A stretch of DNA of 5,101 nucleotides. It comes from Candidatus Poseidoniaceae archaeon. Lineage in GTDB: Archaea; Thermoplasmatota; Poseidoniia; Poseidoniales; Poseidoniaceae. Made by a program: the position numbers and the translations under genes. The notes beneath the pieces were generated by a model. The model did not search any database, had not been told where the DNA came from, and saw nothing but the letters and a program-made list of their open reading frames with translations. Location: positions 1 through 5,101 of the forward strand of contig JAKMGM010000126.1 of NCBI GenBank assembly GCA_022424925.1, read 5' to 3'. This document shows, one piece after another, positions 1-5,101 of the stretch. Every line of letters begins with the position of its first letter. The first letter of the stretch is position 1.

Positions 1-315
1 GAAGTCTATTGAATTATAGATTGAAGCATTGTGCACCAAGGCATGCAGACCACCGTTCGATGTTACAACATGGTGCGCAAGCAGAGTTTGGATAAAGTCA
101 TTTAATTCTGCATCAATGTTAAAATCCGCCTGAACAATTTCTGCAGCAGCAGGTGAGCCGTTGTTCGCGCTGTACGCTTCAAGAAAGGCTTCAGCCTCAC
201 TGGTGGAGGAACGTACATGCATGAACACAAACCAACCTTCGTCAAGGAGTTTTGATGCAGTGGCAGCACCGATTCTTTTTCCGCTCCCAGTAATCAAAGC
301 GACCCGTTGTCCCAT
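1..315 (-). CDS. Short-chain dehydrogenase/reductase, N-terminal part (pteridine-reductase-like); runs off the left edge
   Basis: Reading the - strand from the ATG at 315-313 gives 105 codons without a stop, open at the window edge, so the C-terminal half (including the YxxxK catalytic motif) is not visible. The protein begins MGQRVALITGSGKRIGAATA, a Rossmann strand followed by the TGxxx(R)IG dinucleotide-binding turn at about residues 9-16. Further on, HVRSS (about 33-37) is where this branch often has an (H)YRSS-like NADP-selecting segment, and LVHNAS near residue 97 replaces the usual NNAG. The RIG turn, RSS segment and NAS instead of NAG recall FolM/PTR1-type pteridine reductases, but a generic SDR acting on another substrate is possible. 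Family membership is firm; the substrate is inference. The gene is divergent from the dehydrogenase operon, so a functional link is not implied. Upstream, a GAGGGGAGGGG purine run (339-329, - strand) may act as ribosome binding site, although its spacing of about 13 nt to the ATG is long. Confidence 0.88.
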   Translation of the reverse strand, partial: MGQRVALITGSGKRIGAATASKLLDEGWFVFMHVRSSTSEAEAFLEAYSANNGSPAAAEIVQADFNIDAELNDFIQTLLAHHVVTSNGGLHALVHNASIYNSIDF

Positions 316-352
316 GATGTTGCCAAGACCCCTCCCCTCATCAATGCTGTTC

Positions 353-359
353 ATCAAAA
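353..359 (-). promoter_or_regulatory. TTTTGAT element upstream of the divergent SDR gene
   Basis: This is the same heptamer as the one facing lipA, in the opposite orientation, ending 37 nt before the SDR start codon at 315. On the - strand the context is GGATTTTGATGAACAG. The near-equal placement relative to both start codons is the only evidence for function. A chance match in AT-richer intergenic DNA remains possible. Confidence 0.22.
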
Positions 360-425
360 TCCCTCGAAACGGAGATGTACATGCACAAATCCACTGAACA
401 GATACGTGCCATTCAAAGTACACCT

Positions 426-432
426 TTTTGAT
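426..432 (+). promoter_or_regulatory. TTTTGAT element upstream of lipA, possible TATA-like core promoter
   Basis: The T-rich element lies within ACCTTTTTGATAGG and ends 35 nt before the lipA start. With an archaeal TATA-to-start distance of about 25 nt, transcription would begin roughly 10-15 nt before the ATG, close to or within the GAGGGGG ribosome binding site, so that reading is not fully comfortable. It could instead be a bacterial -35-like TTGATA, but no matching -10 is seen. Low confidence. Confidence 0.25.
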
Positions 433-453
433 AGGCAATGCCTCGGGTAAATT

Positions 454-460
454 GAGGGGG
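454..460 (+). promoter_or_regulatory. Ribosome binding site of lipA, which decides the start
   Basis: GAGGGGG lies 7 nt before the ATG at 468. A nearer ATG at 464 is out of frame and meets a TAA after four codons, so 468 is the functional start. The next in-frame ATG (489) has no comparable purine run. Confidence 0.7.
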
Positions 461-467
461 AACATGC

Positions 468-1496
468 ATGTCCGGTAAACAGCTACCTATGGCGGACAAA
501 ACGCCACCTGCACTCCGACCGAAACCGAAACGAGAGCGATTGCCAACATGGTTCAAAACCACGCTACCATCCGGAGAAGAACAAGCACTGTTCAATAAGA
601 CAAAGGCGGCAGTTAAAGACAATGCATTGCATACCGTTTGCCAAGAGGCTCGATGCCCAAATATCCACGATTGCTGGGCAAGTGGAGATGCTACGTTCAT
701 GATTGCTGGCCAAGAATGCACGAGAGGATGCAGATTTTGTGCAGTTGGCACCATTAAAACCCCACCCCCGCTTGACCTCGACGAGCCAAAAAACCTGTCT
801 GATGCAGTCGCTTCAATGAATCTCCGCCACGTGGTCATCACCGTTGTCAACAGAGATGACCTCTCGGACAGTGGTGCAAACCATTACAAAAACTGCATTG
901 ACGCTGTTCATGAACGACAACCGGAGATAACGCTCGAACTGTTGTGCTCGGATTTGGCTGGCGACCATGACGCTCTTGCTCTTTTGCTCGACCAGAGCCC
1001 GCTTTCGGTCTTTGCTCACAATGTCGAATGCGTACCACGATTGGATAAGGTCGTGCGAGACCATCGTGCCTCTTTTTCACAATCACTGGAAATCCTTCGC
1101 CAAGCGAAAATCCTTCGCCCAGACATCATTACCAAGTCATCGTTAATGGTCGGCGTTGGAGAAACTGATGAAGAAATCACGGAGGCATTGCAACTCCTGC
1201 GAGATGCAGATGTTGACCTTATCACCATTGGACAGTACCTTGCACCCTCTTCGAAACATTTGGATGTCGACCGGTTCCCCGAACCGGAAATGTATGATGT
1301 ATGGGCCAAGCAAGCCATAGAGATGGGTTTTGCGGGAATTGCGAGCGGCCCGTTGGTTCGATCTTCGTTCAAAGCCGGACTGTTGCTGCGAAAAACGCTC
1401 GATGCCGAGAATCAAGAAACAATGCCGGGAGCATATGTCTATGTTGGTAAGCGCCAAAACGATTCACCGACACCACTTAAGAGAGAGATGGAGTGA
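468..1496 (+). CDS. lipA: Lipoyl synthase (radical SAM, two 4Fe-4S clusters)
   Basis: LipA inserts two sulfur atoms at C6 and C8 of an octanoyl group bound to a lipoyl-domain lysine, using S-adenosylmethionine and a sacrificial auxiliary 4Fe-4S cluster, in the cytoplasm. The 342-residue protein shows the family signature in order. The auxiliary cluster CX4CX5C is at C58, C63 and C69 (C-QEAR-C-PNIHD-C), and the radical-SAM CX3CX2C at C84, C88 and C91 (CTRGCRFC). RDDLSDSGA is at 129-137, GVGETDEEI at 229-237 and the terminal RSSF at 298-301, matching the RSSY motif whose serine ligates the auxiliary cluster. Length is slightly above the usual 300-330 because of a basic, proline-rich N-terminus (about 1-25) and a polar tail after 310. 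Two usually conserved segments differ: the region normally reading (I/V)PDF is LLCSDL (158-163), and the ET in NxETVPR is EC (187-188). All cluster ligands are present, so activity is expected. It is the first gene of the operon and its stop overlaps the next start. Confidence 0.96.
   Translation: MSGKQLPMADKTPPALRPKPKRERLPTWFKTTLPSGEEQALFNKTKAAVKDNALHTVCQEARCPNIHDCWASGDATFMIAGQECTRGCRFCAVGTIKTPPPLDLDEPKNLSDAVASMNLRHVVITVVNRDDLSDSGANHYKNCIDAVHERQPEITLELLCSDLAGDHDALALLLDQSPLSVFAHNVECVPRLDKVVRDHRASFSQSLEILRQAKILRPDIITKSSLMVGVGETDEEITEALQLLRDADVDLITIGQYLAPSSKHLDVDRFPEPEMYDVWAKQAIEMGFAGIASGPLVRSSFKAGLLLRKTLDAENQETMPGAYVYVGKRQNDSPTPLKREME
1490..1496 (+). promoter_or_regulatory. Shine-Dalgarno at the lipA/E1 alpha junction
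   Basis: GGAGTGA overlaps the lipA stop codon and sits 8 nt before the ATG at 1505. It argues for that ATG against the overlapping GTG at 1493, which has only the weak GAGAGAG run (1481-1487) before it. This is not decisive, because the GGAG core is 11 nt from the ATG. Confidence 0.4.
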
Positions 1497-2746
1497 GCGA
1501 AACCATGACCGAGAGAGTGACTGCCACAACCAAGCCGTACACAATCGGTCGTCCACCGTTTCGGCCGGGAGAGGACGCTGATTTCGGAGGCAAATTCACC
1601 GAACAACCCGGTGACCTCAATCGGCCTGACCCACTCACGTGCAGCGCGCAGGATACCGTCCCACATTCAACAGGCTTGGTTCGAGTGCTCGATGACAACG
1701 GAACTGCGAGTGGAGAATGGAACCCAATGCTCGACGCCGAGACGCTCATTCAGGGTCTTGAATACATGATGCGGTTACGGATTTTCGACGACCGCATGAT
1801 AAAGATGCAGCGTACTGGAAAACTCTCATTCTACATGCGGTCGTTTGGAGAAGAAGCAATCGCAATTGCTCAGACAATGGCGCTTGAAACCCAAGATTGG
1901 ATTTTTCCATCCTACCGCCAACCTGGCGCTCAATTCGTTCGTGGCAGAGATATGGTCAGCATGATTTGCCACTGCATTGGGAACACTGAAGACAACGTTA
2001 AAGGTCGCCAAATGCCAGTTCATTACACTTGGAAACCGGGTCGATTCATCTCCATCTCTTCTCCAGTGGGCACGCAATTCTCTCAAGCTGTCGGCGTAGC
2101 AATGGCCAGCGCATACAAAGGTGACGATGAAGTGTGCATTTCGTGGCTTGGTGACGGAACCTCCGCTCAGGGTGACTACCACTACGCACTCAATTTCGCT
2201 TCGACGTTCAAACCGCCAGTGATTCTCAACGTCGTGAACAACCAGTGGGCAATCTCAACCCACGCTAACCTCGCAACGGGCGGCCGTACGTTCGCAGAAC
2301 GAGGTCTTGCCTACGATATTCCATCAATACGTGTTGACGGCAACGATTTTTTGGCGCTCTACAGTGTTACCAAATGGGCTCGTCAGCGTGCCGGAGCCGG
2401 ACTGGGTGCAACCCATATCGAAGTCTATACCTATCGAGCCGGTGCGCATTCATCCTCGGATGACCCGTCTGCATACAGGCCAAATGAAGAATTCAAGCAT
2501 TGGCCTGGTGGAGACCCAATTCTCCGGCTCAAAGAGCATCTCATCGCTACCAAACTTTGGGATGAAAAGCGGCATGAAGCGCTTGCAAAGAAAATCGATG
2601 ACGAAGTGATGGCATCGTACAAGGCTGCATGCGAATTTGGCGATTTGGCAAGTGGACCATACCCCCCAGCATCAACCATTTTTACCGAAGTCTACGAAAC
2701 CGTGCCATGGCACGTCCAAGAACAGCGAGAGGAACTTGGTAAGTGA
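1493..2746 (+). CDS. bkdA1: 2-oxoacid dehydrogenase E1 component, alpha subunit (branched-chain type)
   Basis: This is the thiamine-diphosphate-binding alpha subunit of the E1 decarboxylase, which pairs with the next gene as alpha2beta2. The 417 residues include the N-terminal extension typical of the Pseudomonas BkdA1 class (about 1-80, with GLVRVLDDNG at 61-70), then FPSYRQPG at 138-145. The ThDP/Mg motif begins with GDG at 220-222 and ends with NNQWAIS at 249-255. A loop HSSSDDPSAYR at 319-329 holds the active-site histidine and the serine region corresponding to the phosphorylation loop of mammalian BCKDH. The C-terminus (PWHVQEQREEL) also resembles BkdA1. Close resemblance to the branched-chain class is recalled from the family; a pyruvate or broader substrate range cannot be excluded. 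The start is ambiguous. GTG at 1493 overlaps the lipA stop (GTGA), while ATG at 1505 lies 8 nt after GGAGTGA (1490-1496) and may be the true start, shortening the protein by four residues. Either way translation is probably coupled to lipA. Confidence 0.93.
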   Translation: MSETMTERVTATTKPYTIGRPPFRPGEDADFGGKFTEQPGDLNRPDPLTCSAQDTVPHSTGLVRVLDDNGTASGEWNPMLDAETLIQGLEYMMRLRIFDDRMIKMQRTGKLSFYMRSFGEEAIAIAQTMALETQDWIFPSYRQPGAQFVRGRDMVSMICHCIGNTEDNVKGRQMPVHYTWKPGRFISISSPVGTQFSQAVGVAMASAYKGDDEVCISWLGDGTSAQGDYHYALNFASTFKPPVILNVVNNQWAISTHANLATGGRTFAERGLAYDIPSIRVDGNDFLALYSVTKWARQRAGAGLGATHIEVYTYRAGAHSSSDDPSAYRPNEEFKHWPGGDPILRLKEHLIATKLWDEKRHEALAKKIDDEVMASYKAACEFGDLASGPYPPASTIFTEVYETVPWHVQEQREELGK

Positions 2747-2752
2747 GGTGAT
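2745..2752 (+). promoter_or_regulatory. Ribosome binding site of E1 beta
   Basis: GAGGTGAT is a near-complete anti-Shine-Dalgarno match that begins inside the E1 alpha stop codon (TGA 2744-2746). Its GAGG core is 7 nt before the ATG at 2756, supporting that start over in-frame ATGs at 2765 and 2771. Confidence 0.75.
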
Positions 2753-2755
2753 TGT

Positions 2756-3766
2756 ATGGTTGAAATGAACATGATTAAATCCTTGAACTCCGCACTTGAG
2801 GTTCAACTCTCGAAAGACAAAAATGTCGTCATCTTCGGCGAAGATGTAGGGTTTTTCGGAGGTGTTTTCCGGGTGACTGATGGGCTGCAGAAGAAATTTG
2901 GCGAACATCGGGTCTTTGACTCACCCCTCGCAGAAGGCGGAATTGCAGCTATTGCAATGGGCATGGGTCTCAACGGACTTCGGCCTGTCGCTGAAATCCA
3001 ATTTGCCGACTACATTTTCCCTGCGTACGACCAAATAGTGAACGAAATTGCCAAAGTTCGACACCGTTCCGGTGGGGAGTTTACTGCACCGCTCACGTTC
3101 CGAACACCTGCAGGTGGAGGAATCAAGGGCGGTCACCATCATTCCCAATCACCTGAGGCTCAATTCACTCACACGCCTGGATTGAAAGTCGTGTATTGCT
3201 CAACTCCTTACAACGCCAAAGGCCTGCTTGCATCTGCAATCGAATGCAACGACCCCGTTATCTTCTTTGAACCAAAACGCTGCTATCGTGGGCCGTTTTA
3301 CGGCGACCCTCACAACGTGCCAACATGGAGTGGACACCCAGACAGCGATGTCCCAGAAGAGCACTACACTGTGCCACTGGAAGAAGCAAGAATTGTCCGA
3401 GAAGGCAGTGCTTGCACCGTTATTGCATGGGGGACAATGGTTCACGTGAGTGAACAAGCCATCAAAGATTCAGGAATCGATTGTGAATTGATTGACCTCC
3501 AGACACTGGTTCCATGGGATCGAGATACTGTGGTGAACTCAATTAAGAAAACTGGACGATGCGTAATCGTTCACGAAGCGCCAAAGACAAGCGGCTTTGG
3601 TGCAGAAATGAGCGCATCAATCCAGGAGCGTTGTTTCTATCATTTGGAAGCACCAATAACTCGAGTGACCGGTTGGGATACACCCTTCCCACACACGACA
3701 GAATGGGATTATCTCCCAAGTCCAGCGAGAATCGCTGAAGCAATAAAGAAAACACAGGAGGAATAA
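2756..3766 (+). CDS. bkdA2: 2-oxoacid dehydrogenase E1 component, beta subunit (branched-chain type)
   Basis: This is the beta subunit of the E1 heterotetramer. It supplies the glutamate that activates thiamine diphosphate and forms the interface with E2. The 336 residues match the usual length of about 325-340. Visible motifs are FGEDVGFFGGVF (27-38), AEGGIAAIAMGMG with the expected cofactor-activating Glu60 (59-71), EIQFADYIFPAYDQ (80-93), GGHHHSQSPEA (125-135), DPVIFFEPKR (166-175), VHEAPKTSGFGAE (272-284) in the transketolase C-terminal domain, and RVTGWDTPFPH (303-313). The GGVFR and FEPKRCY(R)GPF stretches closely recall Pseudomonas BkdA2 rather than bacterial PdhB, supporting the branched-chain reading, though that comparison is from memory. 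It lies 9 bp after E1 alpha and 2 bp before E2, so the subunits are almost certainly co-translated from one mRNA. No missing motif or frameshift is seen. Confidence 0.94.
   Translation: MVEMNMIKSLNSALEVQLSKDKNVVIFGEDVGFFGGVFRVTDGLQKKFGEHRVFDSPLAEGGIAAIAMGMGLNGLRPVAEIQFADYIFPAYDQIVNEIAKVRHRSGGEFTAPLTFRTPAGGGIKGGHHHSQSPEAQFTHTPGLKVVYCSTPYNAKGLLASAIECNDPVIFFEPKRCYRGPFYGDPHNVPTWSGHPDSDVPEEHYTVPLEEARIVREGSACTVIAWGTMVHVSEQAIKDSGIDCELIDLQTLVPWDRDTVVNSIKKTGRCVIVHEAPKTSGFGAEMSASIQERCFYHLEAPITRVTGWDTPFPHTTEWDYLPSPARIAEAIKKTQEE
3756..3762 (+). promoter_or_regulatory. Ribosome binding site of E2
   Basis: AGGAGGA overlaps the last codons of E1 beta and ends 6 nt before the E2 ATG at 3769. It is the strongest Shine-Dalgarno in the operon, which would suit the high E2 copy number of the complex core. 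That last link is inference. Confidence 0.75.
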
Positions 3767-3768
3767 AT

Positions 3769-5058
3769 ATGGGAACATTTGCATTTAAAATGCCAGATAT
3801 TGGAGAAGGCGTCGTCGAAGGAGAAGTCGTAGAATGGATGGTCGCTGTAGGCGATGTTGTCAAGGAAGACGACCCGATTCTATCGGTCATGACCGACAAA
3901 GCAACCGTTGAAATTCCGTCACCTGTGGATGGTAAAGTCACCAAGGTAATCGGCGAAGCCGGAGATATTCTACCTGTAGGTGTTGTTTGCATCGAGTTTG
4001 AAGTCGATGGAGATGGAAATGCGAGTTCCTCTGATTCCTCCACACCCGAAGCGACACCGGAACCTGCTGCAAAAGCAGAGCCTGCCCCGGTCGCGAAAGC
4101 AGAACCAGAACCTGCACCTGCTCCAGTTGCCAAAGCCGAACCCGTACCAGCAGCGACCGTTGCTCGTGCACCCGGTACGAAAGCCCTGGCAAGCCCTGCG
4201 GTTCGCCAGCGCGCACGGCAAGCAAATGTCGATCTCAGTTTCGTTGCAGGTTCGGGCCCAGCAGGCCGAATCAGCCATGCAGACCTCGACGCACACATTG
4301 CAGGCGGTGCCAACGGCGCAAGCCGTGCTCGGCCTATGGGCGCATCAATGCGCACAGAAAAGAACGGCACTGAGGATATCAAGGTCATCGGACTTCGAAG
4401 AAAAATTGCTGAAGGCATGATTTCGTCCTACACCACCATCCCGCACTTTTCGTACTTCGAAGAAGTCGATGTAACTGCACTGGAAGAACTTCGACAGCAC
4501 CTCAACGCCACTCGGCCTGAGGGCGCTCCAAAGCTCACCTATCTGCCGTTCATCATGCAAGCACTCGTCAAAGCACTCGATGAGCGCCCTGAATGCAACG
4601 CATTGTACGATGATGACGCCAATGTTGTCACTCGACATGAAGCGATTCACCTCGGGATTGCAACGCAAACTGACCGCGGATTGTTTGTCCCAGTTGTCAA
4701 GCACGTTGAGGCAATGGACATTTGGCAAGCAGCAACTGAAATGACCCGCGTCACGAGCGCTACCCGAGATGGAAAAGCAACCGCTGAGGACCTTTCCGGC
4801 TCGACATTCACGATCACAAGCTTGGGCCGACTGGGTGGATTGGGCGCAACACCAATCATCAACAAGCCAGAGGTTGGTATTCTTGGCGTTCACAACGCCA
4901 AAGACCGTGCTGTAGTTAAGGATGGCAACATTGTCATTCGCAGAATCATGAATCTCTCATCGTCATGGGACCACCGAGTTGTCGACGGACACGACGGAGC
5001 AAGCCTTGTTCAACTGGTTAAATCATACCTTGAACATCCTGCTACAATTTTCATGTGA
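3769..5058 (+). CDS. bkdB: Dihydrolipoyl acyltransferase (E2) of the 2-oxoacid dehydrogenase complex
   Basis: E2 forms the core of the complex, carries the swinging lipoyl arm and transfers the acyl group from lipoamide to CoA. In the 429-residue protein, one lipoyl domain spans about 3-79 (FKMPDIGEG at 6-14; lipoylated lysine predicted at K44 in MTDKATVEI). An acidic then Ala/Pro/Glu/Lys-rich flexible linker follows (about 80-136). A peripheral-subunit-binding domain (about 138-177, ASPAVRQRARQ ... GPAGRISHADL) docks E1 and E3. A second short linker leads to the catalytic domain (about 203-429), with GSTFTITSLG (344-353) and the HxxxDG motif in DHRVVDG, giving His402 and Asp406. A single lipoyl domain is usual for branched-chain E2 (BkdB), whereas many pyruvate E2s carry one to three. 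The substrate cannot be fixed from E2 alone; the branched-chain assignment rests on the E1 genes. It is the expected substrate of the lipA product encoded upstream. Confidence 0.95.
   Translation: MGTFAFKMPDIGEGVVEGEVVEWMVAVGDVVKEDDPILSVMTDKATVEIPSPVDGKVTKVIGEAGDILPVGVVCIEFEVDGDGNASSSDSSTPEATPEPAAKAEPAPVAKAEPEPAPAPVAKAEPVPAATVARAPGTKALASPAVRQRARQANVDLSFVAGSGPAGRISHADLDAHIAGGANGASRARPMGASMRTEKNGTEDIKVIGLRRKIAEGMISSYTTIPHFSYFEEVDVTALEELRQHLNATRPEGAPKLTYLPFIMQALVKALDERPECNALYDDDANVVTRHEAIHLGIATQTDRGLFVPVVKHVEAMDIWQAATEMTRVTSATRDGKATAEDLSGSTFTITSLGRLGGLGATPIINKPEVGILGVHNAKDRAVVKDGNIVIRRIMNLSSSWDHRVVDGHDGASLVQLVKSYLEHPATIFM
4066..4152 (+). repeat. Linker repeat in E2 (three copies of a KAEP-centred unit)
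   Basis: Residues 100-128 of E2 contain AAKAEPAP, VAKAEPEPAPAP and VAKAEPVPA, with KAEP starting at residues 102, 110 and 122. Ala/Pro-rich linkers of this kind let the lipoyl domain move between E1, E2 and E3 active sites. The DNA copies are diverged in codon use, so this is an in-frame protein-level repeat rather than a recent DNA duplication. Confidence 0.7.
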
Positions 5059-5062
5059 GGTG
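5057..5062 (+). promoter_or_regulatory. Ribosome binding site of the downstream gene
   Basis: GAGGTG overlaps the E2 stop codon (TGA 5056-5058) and lies 7 nt before the ATG at 5070. It resembles the GAGGTGAT at the E1 alpha/E1 beta junction and indicates that the operon continues. Confidence 0.65.
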
Positions 5063-5069
5063 CTTCAGT

Positions 5070-5101
5070 ATGCAAACGAAAAAATGCCAAGTACTCGTTA
5101 T
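5070..5101 (+). CDS. Start of a further operon gene, probably dihydrolipoyl dehydrogenase (E3); cut by the window edge
   Basis: Only ten complete codons are visible, reading MQTKKCQVLV, with the eleventh cut by the window edge. A short polar start followed by a hydrophobic strand is how dihydrolipoyl dehydrogenases begin (strand leading into the FAD-binding GxGxxG), but the motif itself is beyond the window. The position 11 bp after E2, with its own Shine-Dalgarno, is where E3 (lpd) commonly sits in E1-E2-E3 operons. The start is well supported; the identity rests mainly on context, and any FAD or NAD Rossmann protein would look the same here. Confidence 0.6.
   Translation, partial: MQTKKCQVLV

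Larger units (their letters stand above)
316..467. promoter_or_regulatory. Divergent intergenic region between the SDR gene and lipA
   Basis: This 152-bp region separates two genes transcribed away from each other and must contain both promoters if the operon starts at lipA. A TTTTGAT heptamer occurs once facing each gene: + strand 426-432, ending 35 nt before the lipA ATG, and - strand 359-353, ending 37 nt before the SDR ATG. No convincing bacterial -10 box lies 16-18 nt downstream of either. Purine-rich ribosome binding sites precede both starts. No ORF with coding character, tRNA or strong hairpin was recognised. The promoter role is inferred from gene arrangement; the motif pair is seen directly. 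Confidence 0.5.

Noticed and set aside
161..397. 78-codon + strand open frame opposite the SDR gene
   Set aside because: The opposite strand encodes a clear Rossmann fold in this stretch; this frame has low-complexity, non-conserved character.
428..453. Bacterial promoter read as TTGATA with TAAATT
   Set aside because: The spacer is only 14 bp, and the implied transcription start would fall in the ribosome binding site.
462..471. Perfect 10-bp palindrome ACATGCATGT across the lipA start codon
   Set aside because: It could be an operator, but one short palindrome can easily occur by chance in a window this size, and no second full copy exists in the promoter region.
413..850. 145-codon - strand open frame covering the lipA start and 5' part
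   Set aside because: It is antisense to the conserved cluster-binding region of lipA, with no recognisable motif and no good ribosome binding site.
1014..1025. LipA FAHN instead of the E. coli-type FNHN
   Set aside because: An alanine here also occurs in recalled actinobacterial LipA (LAHNVETV), so this position alone is ordinary variation.
2447..2479. Serine-rich HSSSDDPSAYR loop of E1 alpha as a possible kinase-controlled site
   Set aside because: The loop is conserved in bacterial E1 alpha proteins for structural and ThDP-binding reasons. Presence of the serines alone does not show phosphorylation, and no kinase or phosphatase gene is nearby.
3543..4418. 291-codon open frame on the - strand opposite the E1 beta end and E2 start
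   Set aside because: It lies antisense to two strongly supported genes. Its Gly/Ala/Ser-rich repeats are the complement of the E2 Ala/Pro/Glu linker, and no family motif is seen.

Overview
The window holds a compact, co-directional operon (+ strand) for a lipoylated 2-oxoacid dehydrogenase complex. The order is lipA (lipoyl synthase), E1 alpha, E1 beta, E2 and the first codons of what is probably E3 (dihydrolipoyl dehydrogenase). A divergent, partial short-chain dehydrogenase/reductase lies on the - strand at the left edge. The E1 alpha/E1 beta pair looks like the BkdA1/BkdA2 type of Pseudomonas and relatives, so the likeliest activity is oxidative decarboxylation of the branched-chain 2-oxoacids made from valine, leucine and isoleucine. 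Substrate range cannot be proved from sequence.

Layout. 1-315 (-): N-terminal 105 residues of an SDR with features of the pteridine-reductase-like branch. 316-467: a 152-bp divergent intergenic region with a TTTTGAT element facing each gene at nearly the same distance from its start codon. 468-1496: lipA. 1493-2746: E1 alpha, overlapping lipA by 4 bp (or starting at 1505). 2756-3766: E1 beta. 3769-5058: E2, with one lipoyl domain, an Ala/Pro/Glu/Lys linker, a peripheral-subunit-binding domain and a catalytic acyltransferase domain. 5070-5101: start of a further CDS. Gaps between operon genes are -4, 9, 2 and 11 bp. Purine-rich Shine-Dalgarno sequences sit at each junction and no terminator-like hairpin is visible, so co-transcription and translational coupling are likely.

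How the genes work together. E1 (alpha2beta2, thiamine diphosphate) decarboxylates the 2-oxoacid and reductively acylates the lipoyl arm of E2. E2 passes the acyl group to CoA. E3 reoxidises the dihydrolipoyl arm with NAD+. LipA inserts the two sulfurs into octanoyl groups on the E2 lipoyl domain, so the operon carries part of its own cofactor maturation. The octanoyl transferase or ligase (LipB/LipM/LplA) is not in view.

Organism. All genes are intact and tightly packed, GC looks moderate (near 50% by eye), and the content fits an aerobic, amino-acid-degrading heterotroph. A TATA-like element about 35-37 nt upstream of both start codons, with no bacterial -10 box, would fit an archaeon such as a marine planktonic euryarchaeon (Poseidoniales/MGII). 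The proteins themselves look bacterial in type, so a bacterium is not excluded. This assignment is tentative. The window is mostly recognisable metabolism; the points of interest are the lipA linkage, unusual residues in LipA and the symmetric divergent promoter region.
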